Shown: positions 7,350-14,003 of the stretch, one piece after another
How positions within the stretch are numbered: the stretch's first letter is position 1
How the letters are laid out: every line of letters begins with the position of its first letter
Source: JBBTQJ01 sp038065755
GTDB lineage: Bacteria > Patescibacteriota > Minisyncoccia > Minisyncoccales > Staskawiczbacteraceae
Length of the DNA: 19,537 nt
NCBI GenBank assembly: GCA_038065755.1
Contig: JBBTQJ010000022.1
Span: 1 to 19,537, forward strand
Direction: 5' to 3'
The notes under the pieces: generated by a model
Databases searched by the model: none
What the model was told of the DNA's origin: nothing
The model's input: only the letters and a program-made list of their open reading frames with translations
Made by a program: the position numbers and the translations under genes

Positions 7350-9806
7350 TTATTTTTTGATAAAAAAGGCGTTAAAGAAAAAGTGATTCCAACGGTCGTC
7401 AGTGGTTGTTATGCTAAAAATAACATTATTTAAATTTTTGTTAAAAGGTATTTCAAAATTTTTCCAGCCTTTAACGGGATTAAATTTATCTTCGTATATT
7501 TTTTCTCCATTTGCTGAAATTGTGAAAGTTAATGTTGCTTTATCAATCTTATTTGAAATAGCTAAATCATTTAATCCGTAAAAACCAGTAATTTTTTTTA
7601 CTTCTAAATTTATATTTTTATATTCTAATGTTTTTATTTTGTCTGTTTCTGGATGAAACCAAATAGCTTCTTTGAATTCATTGCCAGAAACAGCATATGA
7701 TTTTCCGACAGTGTTCCATATTTTATTTTTTGAAACTAATTTTTCTTCGCAGTCCCAGCGTTCAAAAATTGCGGCTTCGGCAAACGGCGGTTTTTTTTCG
7801 TTATGCGAAAAAATTGGGTTTTCTTTGTATATTTCACACAACTTATTATCAACAGAAGCTATAGCTCTTTTAATATTTTGATAAAAATAATCATTTTCAT
7901 TTGTAATTTCAGCGTCAAAGCAAAAATGCCTTTTTTTGTCGTTATCGGTATATATTGTAAATTTTATATCAGCCGGCTTGTCTTTATATAAATTAGTATC
8001 AATTTTTGTTGTTAACCAGCTCCATTTATCGGGTTGAACAACTTTTTTTAGAAAAATATCGTTAATATAAACATCCATATAAACAGGGTTTAAATTTCCA
8101 CCCGTCATGCCATCGGCAATACCTGTGAAAATTTTAATCGTTTCTTCTAATTCGATATTTTTATAAACTATATTTATTTTTTCTTCATTTCTTGGGTGAG
8201 CAAATAAGCATATTTTTTCCGCTCCGCCGGATTTTATAGCGCTTATTCTAATCTGCTGCCAATCTTCTGCAGAGCTCCATGCGCTGGAAGCTCCGTTTGA
8301 AAATAGAATTTTTTGAATTGTGTCATTTTTTTCGATTTCTATCAAGGGGTTGTTAAAAATTAAGCTATTATTTTCTCTTGGGTTTTTTCTGGTAAGGTGA
8401 AAAATTTTTATCGGCTTAAAATTATTATATTCTTTTATATCATACTTATCAGTTGCCTTATAAATTGCATCATAGTTGCCATGTCGCCGGATTATCCAAA
8501 TATCGTCTGAATACAAAACAGAAATATCGTTTAATTCCGGCAGGCGCGTTGCAGGTTTTTTTAAATAATATTCCATTAAGAAATTTCCCACTTGAAATTT
8601 ATAGAGTATTAAAATTTGGGTATTTTCTTTTATTTTTGGCTGTAAAAAAGAAGCCGCGCCTTTCCAATTGTCAAAATAGGTTTTTTCAATCATTTGCCAG
8701 GAAGAAAACACGCTTAATAAAAGAATTAAAAAGGAAATTAAAATAATAGCTAAAGAATAATATTTTTTTTTAAATTTTGGATATTTTGGAAAAATTGCCA
8801 AATATAAAAAAGGAACAGCTAAGGCAAAATATCTGTCGGTAACAGGAGTTTTATCCGCCATAATCATTATGGCAAGTAAAATAAAAAAGACAGTTAATAT
8901 TGACCAAATTTTTAAGTAAATAAATTTTTTATCTCTTTCAAAAAATATTTGAAATATAAAAAGAGAAACAATTGAGAGGCCTAAAATAATTGACAGCGTA
9001 TTATTGTTTAGATAATTAATGCCGTTGATGTGAGACAATGATAATTTGATAAAGTCAAAACCCCTTTCTGAAATGCCCCAGTCCATATTTCCTCCCTGAA
9101 CATTAAGTAATTGATGTCTGGCTTTTTCATAATAATAAAAAAGAGGCAAGCCCAAAATAACTGATGTAGTTATAAAAAGAACAAAAAATTTAAAGGATAT
9201 CTGTTTTGAAAAAAGGTTTATTAGCGCATAAACCGCAAAAGATAAGAAAAAAATTAAAAAGATTAAATTTGAATACATTCCCGCAAAGATTGCTAAAAAT
9301 AAGAAAAAAAGATATTTTTTTCTTTTAGAATTTTTGTATTTTTCAAAAAAATAAAGAACCAATAAACTTGTTAAAATCAAAAAAGACCAATGTTTAAAAG
9401 TGAGGGCAGTATCTTTTAATAATAGGGGATTAAAAAGAAATAGAGCGGTGATTAAATATTTGTTTAAGCTGTAAATTTCGCATAATTTGTATAAAACAAA
9501 AGCCGACAAAAGGAAAGTGCCAACAGATAATATTTTAAGAGCAATTTCAGATTTGCCAAAAATGCCGATATAGGTTTTTGCCAATATAAACCAAAAAGGC
9601 AGTTGATCGCCCCAGTTTTCAAAAACAATTTTTTTAATGCTCCAGTGGGAGATTCTTAAATAATCTATTTCCTGGTTGTCAAATGATTTTTCGTAAAGAA
9701 AATAAGAAGTTGCTAAAATAAAAATTAAAAAAATTAGCCAAATGCCATATTTGGATAAGAATTTTTTAGAATTATAAAACAAGATTTGAATGGCTTTCGT
9801 TTTCAT
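7350..9806 (-). CDS. GT39-like membrane glycosyltransferase with two C-terminal copies of an unassigned beta-type domain
   Basis: 818 residues. Residues about 20-370 are a multi-pass ArnT/PMT-like (GT39, GT-C) region: DNQEIDYLRISHWS with DQLPFWFILAKTYIGIFGKSE in the first loop, and a late DRYFALAVPFLYL. Residues 378-475 are the usual periplasmic alpha/beta region (DNWKGAASFLQ, MEYYLKK, DDIWIIR). The rest is extra: a domain at about 480-636 (FNNPLIEIE, EDWQQIRISAI, ICLFAHPRN, VYKNIELEETI, GIADGMTGGN, PVYMDVYIND, RHFCFDA) and a more divergent second copy at about 675-815 (AIWFHPETD, LEYKNINLEVKKI, LTFTISANGEKI, WNHFFFNA). The first copy clearly matches the small protein at 11765-12349. Cys533 and Cys629 may form a disulfide; copy 2 lacks both. 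Probably transfers sugar outside the cell from a lipid donor, with the extra domains binding or presenting the acceptor. Confidence 0.8.
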   Translation of the reverse strand: MKTKAIQILFYNSKKFLSKYGIWLIFLIFILATSYFLYEKSFDNQEIDYLRISHWSIKKIVFENWGDQLPFWFILAKTYIGIFGKSEIALKILSVGTFLLSAFVLYKLCEIYSLNKYLITALFLFNPLLLKDTALTFKHWSFLILTSLLVLYFFEKYKNSKRKKYLFFLFLAIFAGMYSNLIFLIFFLSFAVYALINLFSKQISFKFFVLFITTSVILGLPLFYYYEKARHQLLNVQGGNMDWGISERGFDFIKLSLSHINGINYLNNNTLSIILGLSIVSLFIFQIFFERDKKFIYLKIWSILTVFFILLAIMIMADKTPVTDRYFALAVPFLYLAIFPKYPKFKKKYYSLAIILISFLILLLSVFSSWQMIEKTYFDNWKGAASFLQPKIKENTQILILYKFQVGNFLMEYYLKKPATRLPELNDISVLYSDDIWIIRRHGNYDAIYKATDKYDIKEYNNFKPIKIFHLTRKNPRENNSLIFNNPLIEIEKNDTIQKILFSNGASSAWSSAEDWQQIRISAIKSGGAEKICLFAHPRNEEKINIVYKNIELEETIKIFTGIADGMTGGNLNPVYMDVYINDIFLKKVVQPDKWSWLTTKIDTNLYKDKPADIKFTIYTDNDKKRHFCFDAEITNENDYFYQNIKRAIASVDNKLCEIYKENPIFSHNEKKPPFAEAAIFERWDCEEKLVSKNKIWNTVGKSYAVSGNEFKEAIWFHPETDKIKTLEYKNINLEVKKITGFYGLNDLAISNKIDKATLTFTISANGEKIYEDKFNPVKGWKNFEIPFNKNLNNVIFSITTTDDRWNHFFFNAFFIKK

Positions 9807-9822
9807 TTTTTCAAGCTTAACA

Positions 9823-11571
9823 CTAATTTGATTTTCCAGCCAAGGGTATTACTTCTATATATTGAGCCTGCTTTAACCAGCCGATATAGTCAAGGGTTAA
9901 TTCAGGGGTTCCTTTTTCTACAGAATAGCCCTCTCTGTCTTTATAAGCCTCTTGCAGTCTTGGAGAAATAGGAAAAGCTTGGGCATGCGCCCGTTCTATT
10001 GAAATTAAACCCGCGAGGTCGCCATAATTTGAGGAACTAAAATCTTGTTCAGAAGATACAAGTACAAGATAGTTTCCCTTAATTTCAAAAGACTTGAGGC
10101 AGGAAGAGTCTGTATTAAATTTAGAACAGAGCGCTTGTTCTTCTGGGGGTACTCTTGATTCTGACAAATAAAAAACAGGAGTTTGTTTTAGGTTTTTTGT
10201 TGTCATTGAAAGATATGCGTCAAACCAACGTTTTGGCGGAGTAAAATTTACATCTTTTATTTGGTTATATCCGCCGAGCCATCCTGTTTTACTATGGAGA
10301 GTAACTCCGTCGCCAGCCCTGGCAAAAGTTTGGCCGTTTTCTTCAAAACCAACCCATTGATATATAACCCAAGAGCCATTTCTTATACTGCCGACATTAT
10401 AACAATAGGAATAATTATTGCTTACTATTTCTGAATCCTGTGACCATCTCCATATTCTGGGGCCAATATGCAAAAATATGGGGTTAGCTCCATTGGTTTT
10501 ATAATCATAATCATTAAAATAAATTAAACCAAAAAAGGGTCCTTTATTGGAATCTGGACCATTAACAATGCGCATTGATCTTACTTCGTCATTCCATCCT
10601 TCAGGTATGCTTTCGGTAATCGCCGCAGGAGGCGTGTCTCCCTTAGGATAACAGTCATTATTTCCATAAAAATAAACGCCGGGAGTTTCTTTTATAAGCA
10701 TATATGAATTTGCTTCATATATATCAACCCAGCCGCCGCATCTTATTCTTTTTACTGAAAAAAGATTTTTAAAATTATAGTCTTTGTATAAATAAGCAAC
10801 ATAAACAGCATTAGGATTATTGGGGTCGCAATGCGATATTGTGTTTCCAGATAAATCTTCCCCTGTCTCTTGCCAAGAGATAAAGCCGTATTTTTTTTTG
10901 ATCTCGTCAATATTTTCTAATTGAATCGGAGCCGGTTTTACAATATTCCCATTACAATTGCCCCCAGAGCATGAGCCATCAAGTCCAAGACATTGGTCTG
11001 ATCCGCATCCGCTTTTACTGCTTATACAGTTGCCAACAGAACAATTTCCATCAGAATCAGGACATCCGCTTGGCCATGGGCAATCGCCATAATCAAAACC
11101 TCCGCAATTTTCTGAAGAACAGGTTCCATCAAGACCCAAGCATTGATTTATTCCGCACCCGCTTTTTTTACCAACAACCGGACCGTCTGTCCCTCCCCAA
11201 AACCAAAATTTTCCCAATATTCTTAATTGTTCTGTAGGGTCTAAGTTTTTTAATTTTGGATTGATTGTTTGTATTATTAAAAAAGAAGAAAGCAAGACAG
11301 TTAATCCCAAGACTGCGCTTATGGCTCTTTTTTTCGCCTCGCTTGTTTTTTCAGGATTACCGGCTGAATAGATAAGCTGAATGCCGCTGAATACTAAAAT
11401 AATAACAGCTAAAATTCCCCCCGATAGCATTGCCATTTCAAAAAAATATGCTATATATCCTTGTGGCGTAGGTGAAGCCTGCAGAGAAACCTCAAGACTA
11501 ATGGCCGAGCAATTGCTGTTTAATAAAAGAAGAAAAAAAGCAAGAAGTGTTAAAAATATTTTTTTAGGCAT
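9823..11571 (-). CDS. VirB2-like two-helix membrane protein with Cys-rich repeats and a beta/gamma-crystallin-like region
   Basis: 582 residues, first gene of the - strand operon. Order: signal peptide (1-22), two membrane helices (about 40-66 and 83-103) around SAGNPEKTSEAKKRA, which is the pattern of TrbC/VirB2-like pilin proteins common in CPR genomes, then a Cys-rich stretch (136-206) and a long Trp/Tyr/Gly-rich exodomain. Within this exodomain, YMLIKETPGVYFYGNNDCY and IPEGWNDEVRSMRIVN followed by FFGLIYFNDYDY resemble beta/gamma-crystallin motifs (the WND..SS.RV type). The fold call is tentative. I expect a surface protein anchored by two helices. Its lead position in a glycosylation operon makes it a candidate acceptor of the glycan, with several NGS/NYS-type sequons visible, but this is inference. 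Confidence 0.7.
   Translation of the reverse strand: MPKKIFLTLLAFFLLLLNSNCSAISLEVSLQASPTPQGYIAYFFEMAMLSGGILAVIILVFSGIQLIYSAGNPEKTSEAKKRAISAVLGLTVLLSSFLIIQTINPKLKNLDPTEQLRILGKFWFWGGTDGPVVGKKSGCGINQCLGLDGTCSSENCGGFDYGDCPWPSGCPDSDGNCSVGNCISSKSGCGSDQCLGLDGSCSGGNCNGNIVKPAPIQLENIDEIKKKYGFISWQETGEDLSGNTISHCDPNNPNAVYVAYLYKDYNFKNLFSVKRIRCGGWVDIYEANSYMLIKETPGVYFYGNNDCYPKGDTPPAAITESIPEGWNDEVRSMRIVNGPDSNKGPFFGLIYFNDYDYKTNGANPIFLHIGPRIWRWSQDSEIVSNNYSYCYNVGSIRNGSWVIYQWVGFEENGQTFARAGDGVTLHSKTGWLGGYNQIKDVNFTPPKRWFDAYLSMTTKNLKQTPVFYLSESRVPPEEQALCSKFNTDSSCLKSFEIKGNYLVLVSSEQDFSSSNYGDLAGLISIERAHAQAFPISPRLQEAYKDREGYSVEKGTPELTLDYIGWLKQAQYIEVIPLAGKSN
10954..11166 (-). repeat. Three Cys-rich repeats (four Cys each) in the VirB2-like exoprotein
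   Basis: Residues 136-206 hold twelve Cys in three units: 139/144/151/156, 164/170/177/182 and 189/194/201/206. Spacing is C-x4-C-x6-C-x4-C in units 1 and 3 and C-x5-C-x6-C-x4-C in unit 2. Units 1 and 3 share SGCG..QCLGLDG.CS..NC almost exactly, which points to internal duplication. The pattern suggests small disulfide or metal-bound knots between membrane and exodomain. Confidence 0.85.
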
Positions 11572-11612
11572 AATCTAAATATATAAGTTATTATTTATTT
11601 ATTATTTATTAA

Positions 11613-11641
11613 ATTTTACTTTATTATGTCTTAAAAAACAA
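11613..11641 (-). promoter_or_regulatory. Candidate promoter of the eight-gene - strand operon
   Basis: Read on the - strand: TTGTTT (11641-11636), 17 bases, TAAAAT (11618-11613). The predicted start site is near 11606, giving a leader of about 35 bases before the ATG at 11571. Spacing is ideal and the -10 has one mismatch; the -35 has two. Confidence 0.5.
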
Positions 11642-11659
11642 GAAAAATCGCTCCATTAG

Positions 11660-11668
11660 TTATCCACA
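11660..11668 (+). promoter_or_regulatory. Perfect DnaA-box 9-mer in the divergent intergenic region
   Basis: TTATCCACA matches the strong DnaA-box consensus exactly. It sits in the 193-base AT-rich gap between the divergently transcribed 11571 and 11765 genes. I see only one copy, so it may be a DnaA regulatory site or chance rather than an origin. Confidence 0.4.
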
Positions 11669-11670
11669 GG

Positions 11671-11698
11671 TTGACACTTTTATATTTATTTTAAAAAT
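11671..11698 (+). promoter_or_regulatory. Candidate promoter of the small anchored protein
   Basis: A perfect TTGACA (11671-11676) lies two bases after the DnaA-box 9-mer. The best -10 at normal spacing is weak (AAAAAT at 11693-11698, 16-base spacer); a better TAAAAT at 11701-11706 is too far. The leader would be about 60 bases and A-rich. Confidence 0.35.
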
Positions 11699-11764
11699 AG
11701 TAAAATAAAAGAAGTAAAATAAATACCAAAGGTCGAAACTCAAAAATATCTAAAAATTAAAAAT

Positions 11765-12349
11765 ATGGATAATAAAAATTTAATTTTAATTGTTTCTCTT
11801 GTTGTAGTAGTTTTTTTGGCAGGAGGTTTTGTTTTAATGCAAAACCAAAAGATGGCAGGAATGCAGGAAAAAAGCGGCAGGTTGATACTTGATAATCCGA
11901 TAGTTGAGATAACAGAGGGTGGACAAACAAGCTCTTATCAATATTCTAACGGTTCAATATCCGCTGATTGTTGTACGGAAGATTGGCAAGTAGTCCGTTT
12001 GTTTGCAATAACTGCTGCCGGGCAAGTTAAGCCATGTATGTTTACTCATCCTCGAGCTGACGGAATTGTTGCTTTAACATATAAAAACATTAAACTCAAA
12101 AAAACTATTAGCTTTACAACCGCTATTGCCGATGCCGTTGTAACCGGAAATAACGCGTCTGTCTATATGGATGTATATGTTAACAATACTCTTTTGCAAA
12201 GAATTACCCAAACAGATGCTAAGGGATGGTTTGCAACCGATATTAAGACAGACCAATACGAAAATAAACTGGCAGATGTGAAACTTGTGGTATCTAGCGA
12301 TAATGTTGCAAGCAGGTGGTTTTGTTGGGATGCCCAAACCGTTGAGTAA
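11765..12349 (+). CDS. Small anchored protein: stand-alone copy of the shared extracytoplasmic domain
   Basis: 194 residues: one N-terminal membrane helix (6-25), a short linker (QKMAGMQEKSG), then a domain of about 155 residues rich in beta-type sequence. Marker motifs are RLILDNPIVEI, SADCCTEDWQ, PCMFTHPRADG, LTYKNIKLKKTISF, TAIADAVVTGNN, VYMDVYVNN and RWFCWDAQTVE. Cys69/70, Cys91 and Cys187 could form disulfides. A second copy, very similar over its full length and helix included, is fused to the GT2 at 14004-15326; a more distant pair ends the GT39-like protein at 7350-9806. A carbohydrate-binding or jelly-roll-like accessory role outside the membrane fits this company, but I do not recognise the family. 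Monocistronic: it is followed by the terminator at 12380-12419. No Shine-Dalgarno sequence. Confidence 0.8.
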   Translation: MDNKNLILIVSLVVVVFLAGGFVLMQNQKMAGMQEKSGRLILDNPIVEITEGGQTSSYQYSNGSISADCCTEDWQVVRLFAITAAGQVKPCMFTHPRADGIVALTYKNIKLKKTISFTTAIADAVVTGNNASVYMDVYVNNTLLQRITQTDAKGWFATDIKTDQYENKLADVKLVVSSDNVASRWFCWDAQTVE

Positions 12350-12369
12350 TCTGTTATAATTTTAAGTTT
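11765..12369 (+). repeat. Duplicated block, copy A (matches 14739-15346)
   Basis: This block covers the whole small-protein gene plus 20 bases after its stop codon. The post-stop 20 bases agree with copy B at 16 positions. The copies differ in length by one codon (an extra Gly in copy B). Similarity outside coding sequence shows a DNA-level duplication rather than domain convergence. Confidence 0.8.
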
Positions 12370-12379
12370 AAGCTTAAAA

Positions 12380-12419
12380 AATAAAAAGGCTTCTTCAGTT
12401 TAAGAAGCCTTTTTATTTT
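12380..12419 (+). terminator. Strong Rho-independent terminator
   Basis: A perfect 16-bp stem (AATAAAAAGGCTTCTT and its complement) closes a 6-base loop (CAGTTT), and the U-rich side of the stem continues TTTTTATTTTC. It lies 30 bases after the small-protein stop, so that gene is insulated from the following operon. Confidence 0.9.
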
Positions 12420-12428
12420 CGAGAAATA

Positions 12429-12457
12429 TTTACAATCCCTTCATTTTTTTATATAAT
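12429..12457 (+). promoter_or_regulatory. Promoter of the SMR-wecB-GT2 operon
   Basis: TTTACA (12429-12434), 17-base spacer, perfect TATAAT (12452-12457). The predicted start is near 12464, giving a leader of about 40 bases. It lies directly after the terminator at 12380-12419. Confidence 0.7.
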
Positions 12458-12505
12458 GGGATAATTGCTTTTATTTAAAAAATGTTAATTTTTTGAATTT
12501 TTACA

Positions 12506-12868
12506 ATGATATTTTTACATCCCGTATTTATTTTTGCTTTTTATGCTTTTGCTGGTGGAACTGGGTTGTTGTTGCTTAAAATAGCATTAAGCAGCAATTC
12601 TCCTCAATTAAACTGGGTAAGTATTGTTGCCTTAATTTTAAACCCGAAGTTTTTAATTGGATTTACCCTATATGTACTTGGATTTTTGTCCTGGTTAGTA
12701 ATACTGTCTAAATTTAAACTTAATTTCGCCTTCCCTGTTTCAATATCTTTACTTTTTATTGTCTCGAGTTTAGGAAGTTATTTTATTCTAAATGAACCTT
12801 TTAATATCTCGCGCGTAGCAGGCATAATCCTTTGCCTAATCGGGATTTTTTTGATTGCTATGAAATAA
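12506..12868 (+). CDS. SMR/EamA-like four-helix membrane protein, possible polyprenyl-sugar flippase
   Basis: 120 residues with four hydrophobic helices. The second half has the SMR/EamA signature: ILSKFKLNFAFPVSISLLFIV, then FILNEPFNISRVAGIILCLIGIFLIAM. The membrane-embedded Glu of drug-exporting SMR proteins is missing from helix 1 (VFIFAFYAFAGGTGLLLLK), as in the ArnE/ArnF-type branch that flips undecaprenyl-phosphate-linked aminoarabinose. Its place just ahead of wecB and a polyprenyl-phosphate-sugar-synthase-like GT2 supports a flippase role for the same lipid-linked sugar, though the sequence alone does not prove it. Two bases separate its stop from the next start. Confidence 0.78.
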   Translation: MIFLHPVFIFAFYAFAGGTGLLLLKIALSSNSPQLNWVSIVALILNPKFLIGFTLYVLGFLSWLVILSKFKLNFAFPVSISLLFIVSSLGSYFILNEPFNISRVAGIILCLIGIFLIAMK

Positions 12869-12870
12869 AT

Positions 12871-14001
12871 ATGACCAAGAAATATAAAATTTTAATTATT
12901 TTTGGCACTAGACCAGAGATCATAAAATTGTTCCCGGTTATCCGAGCCATTAAATGCCGGGATAATTTAGAAATGGTGCTTGTTTGCACCGGCCAACACA
13001 AGCAAATAATTGCCCCTCTTATCAATGCTTTCCAGATAAAACTTGATTATGATTTAAACCTAATGAAATTTAATCAAAATCTATATCAATTAAGTTCAGA
13101 CATAATAAATTCTTTTGAAAAAATTATTATTGAGACTAAACCCGATTTGGTTTTAGTGCAGGGCGATACTACCACAGCTTTTTTGGGCGCCTTAAGCGCA
13201 TTTTATTCCCAAATTCCCATTGGACACATAGAGGCTGGTTTGCGGACAAATGATCGTTACCAGCCGTTTCCTGAAGAAATTAATCGCAGACTAATAAGCG
13301 TTATGGCCGACTTGCATTTTTGTCCAACACAAGGAAATAAGCAAAATCTGATATTGGAAAATGTTAAACCTAAAAATATTTATATAACCGGAAATACGGG
13401 AATAGACACTTTGTTTTGGAGTGCCAGGAACAGCCAGTTATTGTCACCTATTAAAACCGATCTGAATAAGAAACTAGTTTTAATAACACTGCATCGAAGA
13501 GAAAGTTTCGGAAAACCATTAAAAAAAATGCTAATAGCCATTCGTCAATTAGCCCTGGATTACAGGAATGCAAATTTTATTTGTCCGGTCCACCCAAATC
13601 CAAATGTAAAATTAGCAGCTTATGAAATCTTAGACAATCTGCCCAATGTTGTATTAACAGATCCCCTAGACTATCTTGATTTTATTAAAATTATGAAACA
13701 GGCTTATATTATTCTTACTGATTCTGGAGGAATACAAGAAGAGGCGCTTTCTTTAAAAATACCGGTTTTGATTTTACGGCAGAAAACAGAAAGAACAGAA
13801 GCTATAATATCTGAGGGCGCGGAACTGATTGGAACCGACACCTCAAAAATCGTAAAACGAGTAGGCGCCATATTAAAAAATCCGAAAGAACTGAAGAAAT
13901 TTAAGTTCAGAAGCAATCCCTTCGGGGATGGGAAAACTGCAGAAAGAATCGTCAAAGTTATTGCTTCTTTCCTGAATCACCAGTCAAAATATAAATTATA
14001 A
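12871..14001 (+). CDS. wecB: UDP-N-acetylglucosamine 2-epimerase (non-hydrolysing)
   Basis: 376 residues from the ATG at 12871, chosen because MTKKYKILIIFGTRPEIIK is the normal N-terminus of the family; the longer frame from 12832 would add a 13-residue tail overlapping the previous gene. The enzyme interconverts UDP-GlcNAc and UDP-ManNAc in the cytoplasm. Family landmarks: FGTRPEIIK (11-19), TGQHKQ (40-45), LVQGDTTTA (95-103, Asp99), HIEAGLRT (119-126, Glu121), PFPEEINRR (132-140), ITLHRRESFG (205-214, His208), PVHPNPNVK (239-247) and TDSGGIQEEA (283-292). Length is normal. ManNAc produced here is probably the sugar, or a precursor of it, used by the linked GT2. Confidence 0.95.
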   Translation: MTKKYKILIIFGTRPEIIKLFPVIRAIKCRDNLEMVLVCTGQHKQIIAPLINAFQIKLDYDLNLMKFNQNLYQLSSDIINSFEKIIIETKPDLVLVQGDTTTAFLGALSAFYSQIPIGHIEAGLRTNDRYQPFPEEINRRLISVMADLHFCPTQGNKQNLILENVKPKNIYITGNTGIDTLFWSARNSQLLSPIKTDLNKKLVLITLHRRESFGKPLKKMLIAIRQLALDYRNANFICPVHPNPNVKLAAYEILDNLPNVVLTDPLDYLDFIKIMKQAYIILTDSGGIQEEALSLKIPVLILRQKTERTEAIISEGAELIGTDTSKIVKRVGAILKNPKELKKFKFRSNPFGDGKTAERIVKVIASFLNHQSKYKL

Positions 14002-14003
14002 AG

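Noticed and set aside
9807..9822. Operon break between the 582- and 818-residue genes
   Set aside because: The gap is only 16 bases with no hairpin or promoter-like pair.
11572..11764. Replication origin
   Set aside because: Only one DnaA box is seen, neither dnaA nor dnaN is nearby, and AT-richness is normal for intergenic DNA here.
12832..12870. Upstream extension of wecB by 13 residues
   Set aside because: It overlaps the end of the SMR-like gene, and the FGTRPE motif has normal spacing from the ATG at 12871.
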